The position numbers and the translations under genes were made by a program. Below, one piece after another: positions 27,246 through 36,160 of a stretch of DNA of 64,000 nucleotides. The notes under the pieces are model-generated. The model saw only the letters and a program-made list of their open reading frames with translations, did not search any database and had not been told where the DNA came from. Origin of the DNA: G965116155 sp965116155 (lineage in GTDB: Bacteria > Bdellovibrionota > Bdellovibrionia > Bdellovibrionales > UBA1609). Numbering within the stretch: the first letter of the stretch is position 1; each line of letters opens with the position of its first letter. The stretch covers positions 1,426,001 through 1,490,000 of the forward strand of contig OZ220488.1 of assembly GCA_965116155.1 (NCBI GenBank), in the 5' to 3' direction.

Positions 27246-27982
27246 AGGGATAGTCGTTCTTGAGCCAATTTAGAATAGTATGGGTCTATGTCACATCCAG
27301 CAAAGATCCTGTTGTTTTTTATTGCGGCCACAGCTGTTGTTCCAGAGCCAAGAAAAGGGTCGACAACTAAATCACCTTGTTTCGTGTGCTTAACTACAAG
27401 GTCATTGAATAAATCTATAGACTTTTGTGTTGGGTGTATTTTTCGACCTTTGTGTCTCGGGATGGGGTAATGGTAGTTGCCACTGTCGTATACGCTGTTA
27501 AATGTGGGTTTTCCACCTTTCACACCCAAAACAGCAACTTCGCGCGAGTTGGTTAGGTAACAAGATTTGCTGTTTAATGGGACTGGATTAGTTTTATTCC
27601 ATACGATCAGTCTTAACATTTTAAAGCCAAATTGTACCATGGCTTCTGTTAATGGAGTAATTTTCCATACATCGTACCAAACAATAGCTGTTCCCCCTGG
27701 CCGCAAAATTTGGAAACACTCTTTGGCAAAGGCTTGGAGGTTGATAGGCTGATGATCCCATTGGCCAAAGTCCATAGAGACGGCAAATCGATCTACACTC
27801 TTTTTTCCGCAATTGGCAAAGCCAGTTTTACGGCTGATATTGTATGGAGGGTCAGTTAGAACAAGATCAACTGACCCTGGTGCAAGCGAACGCATAAACT
27901 TTCTATAATCACTGCACTCAATTACACACCTGCGATAGGTTGAAGCTTTTCGTCGATCTACTTGTTGATCTTGTGGTGCCAT
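27242..27982 (-). CDS. Type II DNA methyltransferase, beta class (probably N6-adenine)
   Basis: Motif IV LVLTDPPYNIS comes before motif I VVDPFLGSGTTAVAA, the beta-class order. DPPY usually means N6-adenine, though N4-cytosine is not excluded. HPTQKSIDLFNDLV precedes motif I as expected. The start at 27982 (MAPQDQQVDRR) is chosen because AGAGG lies 6 bases upstream; the frame is open to 28180, so an N-terminal extension of 66 residues is possible. It would protect host DNA from the adjoining nuclease. The cassette looks less GC-rich than the ribosomal operon, consistent with transfer. Confidence 0.9.
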   Translation of the reverse strand: MAPQDQQVDRRKASTYRRCVIECSDYRKFMRSLAPGSVDLVLTDPPYNISRKTGFANCGKKSVDRFAVSMDFGQWDHQPINLQAFAKECFQILRPGGTAIVWYDVWKITPLTEAMVQFGFKMLRLIVWNKTNPVPLNSKSCYLTNSREVAVLGVKGGKPTFNSVYDSGNYHYPIPRHKGRKIHPTQKSIDLFNDLVVKHTKQGDLVVDPFLGSGTTAVAAIKNNRIFAGCDIDPYYSKLAQERLSL

Positions 27983-28346
27983 GCTAACCTCTATATTTTG
28001 GCGCTTGTTAATTTCTAATTTTGTGGGACCCCGATGCATCAATGTTAGTAATAACTGGTGCACCACTAGTCTACCACTCTCTGATTCGACAACAACAAGT
28101 AGTTTTAAATAGGATTGGCCCGGCATGAGCGTGTAAGTCATTAAGGACTCAACCATGAGGGGCGTATTGTTTAAATGCATATTTTTATTGATATTACCCG
28201 GTGTGACTGGCAGGTATTCTGCGGCCGATTTTAGCGCGCCTTACTTAATTTGTAGAAGCGTGGCGAGGCAGGGTATAGTGTAGATGACTGTGGGAGGGTG
28301 TTGAGCTGCGACGCTAACCCGAGGCCGCAGAGTATCTATCAGTTAT

Positions 28347-29101
28347 AAGGGGTTGTGGTGTTAGGTGTGCGTGTTTGGTGTTTAGGGGTGCTTGTGTGCG
28401 GAGCTGTAGCCTGCGTGCAGCCTAAGGCAGAGCCGCAATCCAAGCAAAAGCCCTCGCAAAAGCCCAAGGTCGTGTGGGTGTTGCGAGAGGATGGCAGCGT
28501 GCAGTGTGGTGGCGCAGGGGTAAAGGAGGGGGGTGCAGCCTCTAAAAAGCCTCAGTCTTTAGAAGATGGCAAGATGGCAAGATGGCCTTGGTGAAGCTGG
28601 GGGTAAAGGTTTTGGATATGAAAAAAGGTACTTCTACTACTATGTAGTCGACGCTGAAGCATTGTTTAACCCACTGTAATTATTATTAAATTTGTTGATA
28701 TTTGGGGTTCTGTTTTTGCAGGGTTTTTGGTGTTTTGTGCGAAAAAGCCTGCAAAATGAGGGGTTCTCTAGTGCACGGAATATGAGCCTTGCAGAGGTTT
28801 TGCGTGTTAGCCCCTTGTGCTGAAGTATGTTCTCCGGCTGACTCTGGCGCGTCTGAGTAAGGCACAAAAATGTAATGCTCGTTAAGATACAGTATTAAAA
28901 CCCTAATGTGGCATGAGTACGCGACAGCCGGAAGCCGGAGAACATACTTCAGTCACGACTATGTACCCGCAGATGTGTGGCGCTCCTACGGGCAGGGTCA
29001 ATATGTACAAAATCCTACAAAACCAAGTGCCTCTCGTTAGACCCCAAGGCTTCCAGCTGCAAACCCCATGAAGAAGGCTCGTCCTGGCACAAAAATGCAG
29101 C
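28347..29101 (+). pseudogene. Disrupted second copy of the small lipoprotein gene (direct repeat, copy 2)
   Basis: The start at 28355 and first 74 codons match the gene at 25947, minus eight codons in the Gln/Pro linker. An extra 8-bp GATGGCAA unit (three partial copies near 28563-28583, two in the intact gene) shifts the frame, ending the protein as KMARWPW at 28594. The remaining coding sequence continues in another frame and is split by a 311-bp insertion at 28647-28957. Clearly a broken duplicate. Confidence 0.85.
28647..28957. mobile_element. Family C MITE-like insertion, 311 bp, with 8-bp target duplication
   Basis: It interrupts the duplicated lipoprotein gene. ACTATGTA occurs on both sides (28639-28646, 28958-28965) and only once in the intact copy. 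The outer ends are imperfect inverted repeats (GCTGAAGCATTGTT against CTGAAGTATGTTC in the complement). Internally, CTGAAGTATGTTCTCCGGC (28822-28840) and GCCGGAGAACATACTTCAG form a 19-bp stem. No transposase is encoded, so it would need one in trans. Confidence 0.85.
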
Positions 29102-29372
29102 TTCGGTAGTGCCTGATTGGGCTGCCTTTGCATATTGACCTTCCCTAAAAAGTTCACTAAAAACTGTCCAATTTAAAGGGGGTTGACCCGGCAGGAGAGC
29201 CGTCTCCAATCTGAGTGTAAAAAACATCTTATGCGCAGCGTTGTGGCTGTACATATACGTTCATACCGTGCACATTGTTTTGCGGTTTGGTATGGCAAAA
29301 ACCTACGGTCAAATATTGTTCTTGGGTATTAGGGCTGTTTGCTGCGCAGAAAAAAGGATGTGAGAGAAAATT
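29102..29372. other. Intergenic stretch without recognisable content
   Basis: Between the broken lipoprotein copy and the Rpn gene I see no open frame with coding character, no tRNA and no clear family A-C element. A promoter for the Rpn gene must lie here or further upstream. Confidence 0.4.
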
Positions 29373-30374
29373 ATGGTACCAGAAAGAAAAGCAAGTTTAA
29401 ACACGCACTACACCAACACGCATGATCGATTCTTCCGGAGTTGTTTTTCTCATGTGGAGTATGCCAAGGCGCTATTTCAAGTGTGGTTTTCAGAGCTACT
29501 GCAATCAGCTCTGGATTTGAATGCTTTGGAAAATAAGGAATCATCCTTACCATCTATAGCGAAGGAGTCGGACCTTTTATTTTCTGCAGGATACAAACAC
29601 AAAAGAGAAGTCTGCATTCTTTTAGAACATAAACATCAAAGGCACCCTAGCAATACATATAGTCAAATGGCAGATTATAGAGTAGCGATAAAGCATTCTG
29701 CGTTATCTCGCAACGAGAGGCCTGTTATTGTGAACTGTATTTTTTACCACGGTCGACAGGTTTGGGAAAAGCAGAAAAAACAGGGCACTTATATGGTTAC
29801 TTACGATGCCGGTGTTGAGGGTATTGAGTCAGAACCAATTGCATACCATGTACTTGATTTGGAGCGTCTGGATATATCTTTGTGGCCTCAAAAAATTGCG
29901 CTGTATTCTATTTTGCATGCCTTGTTAAAGGTGCAGCAATTTAGTGATATGACAAAAGCAGAAAGGCATGAATTTTTTAGGAAGATTTTTAGTCATTTAG
30001 ACGACAATGATAGTGCGAACTTGATGCAGCATGTGATAACTTATGTCTCGAGTGTTTGTGGGATAGACCATGAGGAGGTGATGGGTATGTTAAAGTCAAG
30101 TGGTGCTGCAAGGAAGGAGTATCTTGAGGCTTGGGAGCAAAACATGGGCAATCCTTGGAAGGAAGCAGGCCGCAAACAAGGCCGCGCTGAGGGCCTAGAG
30201 AAAGGCCTAGAGAAAGGCCTAGAGAAAGGCCGTATAGAGGGTCTAGAGAAGGGCCGCGCTAAGGAGCGTATGGCAGTAGCGATGAATATGCTTAAAGAGG
30301 GGGCTGATGTGTCTTTTGTTATGAAAGTAACGGGTCTTTCTTCAGAGGAGATTGCGGCGCTCAAGAAGGGCTAG
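29373..30374 (+). CDS. Rpn/YhgA-like PD-(D/E)XK nuclease (recombination-promoting nuclease family)
   Basis: N-terminal HDRFFRSCFSHVEYAKALFQ followed by ESDLLFSAGYK...CILLEHKHQ is the Rpn/YhgA (formerly putative transposase) nuclease core, with Asp, Glu and Lys/Gln of the PD-(D/E)XK site. YHGRQVWEK and the Leu-rich helix (KIALYSILHALLKVQ) are also typical. The C-terminal region has short Gly-Leu-Glu-Lys repeats encoded by a 12-bp tandem repeat (CTAGAGAAAGGC, about 30194-30229). E. coli Rpn proteins promote RecA-independent recombination. 333 residues. Confidence 0.85.
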   Translation: MVPERKASLNTHYTNTHDRFFRSCFSHVEYAKALFQVWFSELLQSALDLNALENKESSLPSIAKESDLLFSAGYKHKREVCILLEHKHQRHPSNTYSQMADYRVAIKHSALSRNERPVIVNCIFYHGRQVWEKQKKQGTYMVTYDAGVEGIESEPIAYHVLDLERLDISLWPQKIALYSILHALLKVQQFSDMTKAERHEFFRKIFSHLDDNDSANLMQHVITYVSSVCGIDHEEVMGMLKSSGAARKEYLEAWEQNMGNPWKEAGRKQGRAEGLEKGLEKGLEKGRIEGLEKGRAKERMAVAMNMLKEGADVSFVMKVTGLSSEEIAALKKG

Positions 30375-30427
30375 TGGCTTACCATGGTGCGCCCCTGGGT
30401 CTTTCAGTTCACGACGATTTAATATTC

Positions 30428-30540
30428 CCTTATAGGCCGCCACATGTTCTGTGGGGCGCTTATCTCCCTGATAGCCGTCCCTTTCAGGGACTATCAGGGA
30501 GACTACGCTTTGCCCAGAACATATGGCTAGCACTCTAACT
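30428..30540. repeat. Family A element upstream of 30562
   Basis: The terminal stem CCACATGTTCTGTGGGGCG pairs with the arm CGCTTTGCCCAGAACATATGG and encloses TCTCCCTGATAGCC...GACTATCAGGGAGA. It ends CTAGCACTCTAAC (30527-30539). The outer arms have a different sequence from the copies at 2563 and 47889 but the same fold. The distal module is lost. Confidence 0.8.
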
Positions 30541-30561
30541 TTGTGGTATAAGTCCTTCCTT

Positions 30562-31146
30562 ATGGATGAGGCGTTTGCAAAAACCGACATAACGCATTTA
30601 AAGGGCCGTCTTATGTGGCCGCGGGCAGCGGTGCAGGATGTGCGTAGGCTCTTAGAGCAAGAGTTCCCGGGGTTTAACATTTGTGAGGTGTTGATTTTTT
30701 TAGAAGCTGCACAGCTTTGGGTGCGGGTGAGCACTCAGCCAGATCCGCATCTCACGCGCACAGTGCACTTTGAAGGCCGTGCGTGCGTTTTGGGCACTCA
30801 GGCCTCCCATGCCGTGCAGGCTATGCACGGGGCCTTAGATGCAGTAGGGGAGCTAATGGCCTTTTACAAAGAGGCCGGCAAGGGTGAGCGTGCGCAGTTA
30901 GTGGCGCGTGAGGCGTGGTGGGCCCGTGCTGGTGCAGCGGATAAAAAGAGTGATTCCCAAGTTCCCAATCGCAGTGCGACTAATCACACCGCTGAGGCGC
31001 GGGCGCTGAGCGTGGATTATTCCCTAGAGGCCGAGGCGGATCGTTTGTTGGGGTACAGCAATTCGGAGCCTGTGCAGGCAGAATCCCTACAGGCAGAGAG
31101 CAGGGTGTTTTTAGATAAGATCAAATCCTTACTGGGGTGCCAATAA
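30562..31146 (+). CDS. Protein of unknown function, coupled to guaA
   Basis: The start at 30562 (MDEAFAKTDITHLKGRLMW) is preferred; an in-frame ATG at 30523 lies in the repeat terminus. 194 residues, no signal peptide or membrane segment. The first about 110 residues could be one alpha/beta domain. The second half is low-complexity (Ser/Asn/Ala/Glu). The order of strands and the helix QAMHGALDAVGELMAFYKEA loosely recall ribosome-hibernation (HPF/RaiA) proteins, but I would not assign that. It ends one base before the guaA GTG, so it is probably translationally coupled. Confidence 0.6.
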   Translation: MDEAFAKTDITHLKGRLMWPRAAVQDVRRLLEQEFPGFNICEVLIFLEAAQLWVRVSTQPDPHLTRTVHFEGRACVLGTQASHAVQAMHGALDAVGELMAFYKEAGKGERAQLVAREAWWARAGAADKKSDSQVPNRSATNHTAEARALSVDYSLEAEADRLLGYSNSEPVQAESLQAESRVFLDKIKSLLGCQ

Positions 31147-31147
31147 A

Positions 31148-32698
31148 GTGTTTGTGGTGGTGGTGGATTTTGGCTCGCAGTATACGGGCAATATTGTGCG
31201 TTCCCTTCGCCAATTGGGTGTGCCTTGCAAAAGGCTCGATTCTACAGGCGCTTGGTGCAACGAGGTGCAGCGCGTGCATGCTAGGGGTGTGATTTTAAGC
31301 GGGGGGCCTGGGAGTGTGGATGTAGCCTCGGCCCAGCATGTGGAACAGGTGCGTGCACTAGTGGGGCAAAAGGTCCCTCCATTGGTGCTAGGGGTGTGTT
31401 ATGGGATGCAGCTTTTGGTGCGTAGTTTTGGAGGGCGTGTGATAAGGAGCCCTAAGCGGGCTGAGTATGGGCGGGCTAATATCACATGGTCTAAGGAGGT
31501 GTTTGCCAGCATGCCTCAGGAGCACAGTGTTTGGATGTCGCATATGGATAGGGTGGAGGATTTGCCGGCATCGTGGGAAGTGTGCGCGCGTTCAGAGGAT
31601 GGGGCGCCGGCTTTTGTGCGTGGCTCGCGGCTTTGGGGCGCGCAGTTTCATCCAGAGGTTCAGCATACTAGGGGGGGAGTAGAGCTTTTGGAGGCTTTTG
31701 TAAAAGAGGCTAAGAGTACAGGTGTGTCGCAAAAAAAACTTCAAAAGGGTGTGGAGGTGGATGCTCTAGTGGAGCAGGTGCGGAGCGCAGTGGGAGCGGC
31801 ACCGGTGCTATGCGCTTTAAGTGGGGGAGTGGACTCTGCGGTGTTGGCCTTGCTGTTGCAAAAAGCTTTGCCTGCACGGCAGCTGTATTTTTGCTTTGTA
31901 GATACGGGCCTTTTGCGTAAGGGCGAAGCTAAAGCCGTGCACAAGGAGCTAAGCAAGTTGCTACCGAGTGTGCACTTGCTTGAGTGTGACAGGTGGTTTT
32001 TGTCGCGCTTAAAGGGGGTCACACTGCCAGAGGATAAGCGCAAAATTATAGGGCATGTGTTTATTGAGATTTTTCAAATGCAATCTCGTGGGCAAGAAGA
32101 ATTTTTGGCTCAGGGGACCTTGTGTTCAGATGTTATGGAAAGCGGCGGGGGTGCAAGGTGTAAAATTAAGTCCCACCATAATGTGGGGGGTTTGCCTGAG
32201 CATGTTGGGTTCAAGTTGTTAGAGCCTTTTAGAGGGCTTTTTAAGGACGAGGTGCGCGCATTGGGGCGCGAGCTGGGTTTGGGGGCGCAGCTTTTGGGGC
32301 GGCACCCTTTTCCGGGCCCGGGTTTGGCGGTGCGTGTGCAGGGCGAGGTGACAAAGGAGCGGCTGGAGATTTTGCGCGAAGCAGATGCCATTTTTATGGA
32401 GGCTTTAAGGTCAGAGAATTTGTATGATCAGGTTTGGCAGGCGTTTTGTGTTTTGTTGCCCATAGAGTGCGTGGGTGTGCGTGGGGACCGGCCTTCTGGG
32501 GGAGGTGGTGGTGAGGAAGTTTATACGGTGGTGTTAAGGGCTGTTACAAGTGCTGATGCTATGACGGCCGACTGGTACGCGTTTGAGGCGGGTTTTTTGT
32601 CAAAAGTATCTAACTGCATTACAAATCGGGTGCCGCAGGTGAACAGGGTGCTTTATGATGTTACCAGTAAGCCACCTGGAACGGTGGAGTTTTTTTAA
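31148..32698 (+). CDS. guaA: GMP synthase (glutamine-hydrolysing)
   Basis: Converts XMP to GMP using glutamine and ATP. The class I amidotransferase domain has DFGSQYTGNIVRSLRQLGV, nucleophile GVCYGMQ (Cys about 84) and GAQFHPEV. The ATP-pyrophosphatase P-loop is LSGGVDSA (about 224-231). The C-terminal dimerisation domain has GRHPFPGPGLAVRV and the ending RVLYDVTSKPPGTVEF(F). GTG start; 516 residues. With hpt and guaC nearby, the window carries much of guanine nucleotide synthesis and salvage. Confidence 0.97.
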   Translation: MFVVVVDFGSQYTGNIVRSLRQLGVPCKRLDSTGAWCNEVQRVHARGVILSGGPGSVDVASAQHVEQVRALVGQKVPPLVLGVCYGMQLLVRSFGGRVIRSPKRAEYGRANITWSKEVFASMPQEHSVWMSHMDRVEDLPASWEVCARSEDGAPAFVRGSRLWGAQFHPEVQHTRGGVELLEAFVKEAKSTGVSQKKLQKGVEVDALVEQVRSAVGAAPVLCALSGGVDSAVLALLLQKALPARQLYFCFVDTGLLRKGEAKAVHKELSKLLPSVHLLECDRWFLSRLKGVTLPEDKRKIIGHVFIEIFQMQSRGQEEFLAQGTLCSDVMESGGGARCKIKSHHNVGGLPEHVGFKLLEPFRGLFKDEVRALGRELGLGAQLLGRHPFPGPGLAVRVQGEVTKERLEILREADAIFMEALRSENLYDQVWQAFCVLLPIECVGVRGDRPSGGGGGEEVYTVVLRAVTSADAMTADWYAFEAGFLSKVSNCITNRVPQVNRVLYDVTSKPPGTVEFF

Positions 32699-32712
32699 GG
32701 GAGTGCGGGCTT

Positions 32713-34272
32713 TTGGTTTTTTGGGTTTCTTTTTTAGGTGGATTGCTGGTTGCAGTGGGGGGGTGTTTTTTGAGGCGCTGGTATGTGCTGAGCGTGGCGC
32801 ATAAAGAGGCCAAGGAGCTTGTGAAACAAGCTAAGGGGGAGTGTTTAGAGCGTGAGTCAGCAGCAAGGGGTGTGTGTTTGGTTCGAGAGGAGGAGTGCGA
32901 GGAGCTACTAGAGCAAGAGGCCTTGCAAGTAGAGGAGCGTTTGAGCGAGCAAAAATGGCAACACAAGGAAGAGACACTGGAGCTCGAAGAGCGCTTGGGT
33001 TCGGTAGAGGAGCATTGTACTGCGGCGGAGCAAGGTGCAAAAAAGTCTCAAGAGAGTTTTAAAGTGTTAGAGCGTGAGTGCATGCGGCACGGGCAGGATT
33101 TAAAAAACTTGCAACAAAACTACAAAACAGCTCTGCAGCAAGTGGCTGGGGCGAAGCTTGAGGAGCTTTTAAAAAGCCTGGGCGATGAATATAGGGAGAG
33201 CACGGAGCTTAGCATGCGCGGACGGCAGAGGTCTTTGGAGGCGGATGTTTTGAGTCGGGCCCTTTATTGGGCGCGGGTGTGGTGCGAGAGAGCGCTGGCG
33301 CGTTTTATGCGCGCGCCTTGTGAGCTAAGGGGTGTGGGTGCGGTGCCGGTGAAATCTCAAAAACTGCTGCAGCAGTTGCAGGCTAACGAGGGCGAGTTGG
33401 TGGCACACTTGGCCAAAACCTGTGGGGTGGATTTTGTTTTTGACGAAAAACACCAGGCCTTTTTGGCGTATGGTTTTGATCCAGTACGCTGCGAGTTGGG
33501 GCGGATGGTTTTAAAAAGGTGGCTTAGGAAGCGGCCGTTAAAAAAGGACACCGTGCAAGGGATTTTGTTAAATTGCAAAAAGCAGCTTTTGCGCAAAATT
33601 AAAAAAGACGGCAGCGATATAGAGCGCGAGCTGGGTTTGGAGCCTTTGCACTCTAAGGTGCGTGAGATGATGGGGGCTTTAAGGTACAGGTATTCGTATA
33701 CGCAGAATCAGTACTTTCATTGTGCAGAGGTTGGTTTTTTGTGTGGTTTGCTGTCTGCTGAGCTGGGTTTGCCTTTGGATCGTGGGCGTAGGGCGGGGAT
33801 GCTGCATGATATTGGCAAGGCTATGGATCATAGTGCCCCCGGGGGCCATGCAACGATAGGGGCGGACTTTATTGAAAAATGGGGCGAGGCTGAGGATGTA
33901 GTGCATGCGGTTAGGGCGCACCACTTGGATGTGGAGCCTTCTACGGATGTGGCGCAGTTAGTGATTGCAGCAGATGCTATATCAGGCGCGCGGCCTGGGG
34001 CGAGGCGGCAGTCGGCGGATAGTTTTTCGCAAAAGGTGGCAGAGCTAGAAAAGCTGGCTAAGTCTTTTAAGCACATTGACGACGTGCATGTGCTAAATGG
34101 TGGGCGCGAGATCAGGCTGGTGGTGAACGAGAAAAAGTTTGACGATCTCGGCTCTATGAAGCTCAGTCACGACGTGGCCCGCAGTATCGAGAGCAATCTT
34201 ACGTACCCGGGAGTTATCAAGGTCGTAGTGGTCCGCCAACGCGAATTGGTACGTACGGCACGTGGTGCCTAG
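32713..34272 (+). CDS. rny: Ribonuclease Y
   Basis: Membrane-anchored endoribonuclease initiating mRNA decay. TTG start. N-terminal membrane segment (WVSFLGGLLVAVGGCFL), a long Glu/Lys/Gln-rich coiled coil (about 25-170), a KH-like region (about 210-280) and an HD phosphohydrolase domain with MLHDIGKAMDHS (about 363-374) and VRAHHLDVEP. The C-terminus ends YPGVIKVVVVRQRELV as in the family. 519 residues, usual length. Confidence 0.93.
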   Translation: MVFWVSFLGGLLVAVGGCFLRRWYVLSVAHKEAKELVKQAKGECLERESAARGVCLVREEECEELLEQEALQVEERLSEQKWQHKEETLELEERLGSVEEHCTAAEQGAKKSQESFKVLERECMRHGQDLKNLQQNYKTALQQVAGAKLEELLKSLGDEYRESTELSMRGRQRSLEADVLSRALYWARVWCERALARFMRAPCELRGVGAVPVKSQKLLQQLQANEGELVAHLAKTCGVDFVFDEKHQAFLAYGFDPVRCELGRMVLKRWLRKRPLKKDTVQGILLNCKKQLLRKIKKDGSDIERELGLEPLHSKVREMMGALRYRYSYTQNQYFHCAEVGFLCGLLSAELGLPLDRGRRAGMLHDIGKAMDHSAPGGHATIGADFIEKWGEAEDVVHAVRAHHLDVEPSTDVAQLVIAADAISGARPGARRQSADSFSQKVAELEKLAKSFKHIDDVHVLNGGREIRLVVNEKKFDDLGSMKLSHDVARSIESNLTYPGVIKVVVVRQRELVRTARGA

Positions 34273-34286
34273 AGGGAAAAGTTCAA

Positions 34287-35960
34287 ATGAGAAAGCTTTT
34301 GAGTGCGTTTTTGATTTTGTTTTTGTGCTCGTATGCTTGGGCTGATGCCTATTTTTTTTGGGAGGGTCCAGTTGTGCGCGATGACTATTATTGGGGCAAG
34401 CCCCAGGCAGCTAGCGATCCAATAAACTTGCCGGATTCTGTTAAAAATGTGCTGGATGCAGAGGTTCTGACAGGTGCTATGATGCCTCTTTTTTGGGCCA
34501 TTAAACACAAAGATTACGCTCTTGTAAAAACTTTGCTAAACCACAAAATAGATATCAATGCTCAAGATGCCCAAGGCCGCACGGCTCTTATGCAGGCGGT
34601 GCAAATGCCTAACTATGCAGATATTGAGACTTTGTTGGGCCATGCCGGCGTTGATATTAACCAAACAGACGACCATGGCAAAACGGCTCTTTTTTGGGCT
34701 GCGCAAAGGGGCAGATTGCACTTTATAAAAACTTTATTAAATAGTGGCATTGATGTTAACGCCAAGGACGGTGATGGCAATACAGCGCTTATTTGGGCTG
34801 CGCGTAAAGGGCATGAAGAATCTATGCAAGCTCTTTTGGCTCATGAAGATATTGATGTTAACGCCAGGGGCAAAGGTGGCGATACAGCTCTTATTTGGGC
34901 GGCGTATAATGGGCATGAAGAATCTGTGCAGGCCCTTTTGGCTCATGAAGATATTGATGTTAATGCCAAGGACAATGATGGCGATACAGTGCTTATGTTG
35001 GCTGCGCGTGAAATGCATAAAGAGTCTGTGCAGGCTCTTTTAGCGCGTAAAGATATTGATGTTAATGCCAAGGACGATGTTGGCAATACAGCGCTTATTT
35101 GGGCTGCGCGCAGAGGGGGTGAAGAATCTGTGCAAGCTCTTTTAGCTCATGAAGATATTGATGTTAATGCCAAGAACGATGCTGGCGACACAGCTCTTAT
35201 TGGGGCTGCGTATTACGGGTATGAAGAGTCTGTGCAGGCTCTTTTAGCGCGTAAAGATATTGATGTTAATGCCAAGGACGGTGATGGCCGCACAGCGCTT
35301 ATTTGGGCTGCGCGTGAAATGCATAAAGAGTCTGTGCAAGCTCTTTTAGAGCATAAAGATATTGATGTTAACGCCAAGGACGAATATGGCCATACAGCGC
35401 TTTTTTGGGCTGCGCGCAGAGGGGGTGAAGAATCTGTGCAAGCTCTTTTAGCGCGTAAAGATATTGATGTTAACGCCAAGGACGGTGATGGCAATACAGC
35501 GCTTATTAGGGCGGCGTATAATGGGCATGAAGAATCTGTGCAAGCTCTTTTAGCTCATAAAGATATTGATGTTAACGCTAAGAACGATGCTGGCGACACA
35601 GCTCTTATTGGGGCTGCGCGTGAAATGCATAAAGAGTCTGTGCAGGCTCTTTTAGAGCATAAAGATATTGATGTTAACGCCAAGGACGAATATGGCCATA
35701 CAGCGCTTTTTTGGGCTGCGCGCAGAGGGGGTGAAGAATCTGTGCAAGCCCTTTTGGCTCATGAAGATATTGATGTTAACGCCAAGAACGATGCTGGCGA
35801 CACAGCTCTTATTGGGGCTGCGTATTACGAGCATGAACGGGTTGTAGGGATTTTGCGAGAGTATGGGGCTATTGATGCTGGCACAATAGAAAAACCGGGC
35901 GCTGTGAACGTGCTTTTACAGCTTGGCAAATCACTCTGCACAAAGTTATTACAAAGTTAG
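34287..35960 (+). CDS. Exported ankyrin-repeat protein with a near-identical 102-bp repeat array
   Basis: Signal peptide MRKLLSAFLILFLCSYAWA. About 14 ankyrin repeats fill residues 70-530; the last 11 or so are nearly identical 34-residue units of the form DIDVNAKDxxGxTALIWAA...ESVQALLAHK. At DNA level the unit is 102 bp (for example starts at 34950 and 35052), and blocks of three units are duplicated (about 35300-35510 resembles 35610-35815). Ankyrin repeats bind proteins; an exported one may act on the envelope or on a partner or host cell. The stop TAG begins a family A element. Confidence 0.9.
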   Translation: MRKLLSAFLILFLCSYAWADAYFFWEGPVVRDDYYWGKPQAASDPINLPDSVKNVLDAEVLTGAMMPLFWAIKHKDYALVKTLLNHKIDINAQDAQGRTALMQAVQMPNYADIETLLGHAGVDINQTDDHGKTALFWAAQRGRLHFIKTLLNSGIDVNAKDGDGNTALIWAARKGHEESMQALLAHEDIDVNARGKGGDTALIWAAYNGHEESVQALLAHEDIDVNAKDNDGDTVLMLAAREMHKESVQALLARKDIDVNAKDDVGNTALIWAARRGGEESVQALLAHEDIDVNAKNDAGDTALIGAAYYGYEESVQALLARKDIDVNAKDGDGRTALIWAAREMHKESVQALLEHKDIDVNAKDEYGHTALFWAARRGGEESVQALLARKDIDVNAKDGDGNTALIRAAYNGHEESVQALLAHKDIDVNAKNDAGDTALIGAAREMHKESVQALLEHKDIDVNAKDEYGHTALFWAARRGGEESVQALLAHEDIDVNAKNDAGDTALIGAAYYEHERVVGILREYGAIDAGTIEKPGAVNVLLQLGKSLCTKLLQS

Positions 35961-36160
35961 AGCGCTAGGAAAATGCTCTGGGACAAAGCGCAGTCTCTAG
36001 CGCAACCCCCTTTAGGGGGTGTCCGCGATAGAGACAAGCGTCCCGCAGAGCATTTTCCGGCCTATAAGGGATCTATGGCCCTGCGGCTTTGGATGTCCTA
36101 GGTCCAAAGCCGCGACACTCCCGTCAAAGCCCCGTACGCTCGGGTAAACAAAAATCAGAG
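35957..36160. repeat. Family A element after the ankyrin gene
   Basis: It begins TTAGAGCGCTAG at the ankyrin stop. Arms GGAAAATGCTCTGGGAC (from 35969) and GTCCCGCAGAGCATTTTCC enclose smaller stems. Then come GGCCTATAAGGGATCTATGG, a stem GCGGCTTTGGA / TCCAAAGCCGC, and the closing module CGTCAAAGCCCCGTACGC, followed at once by the next copy's AGAGCG terminus. Confidence 0.85.
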
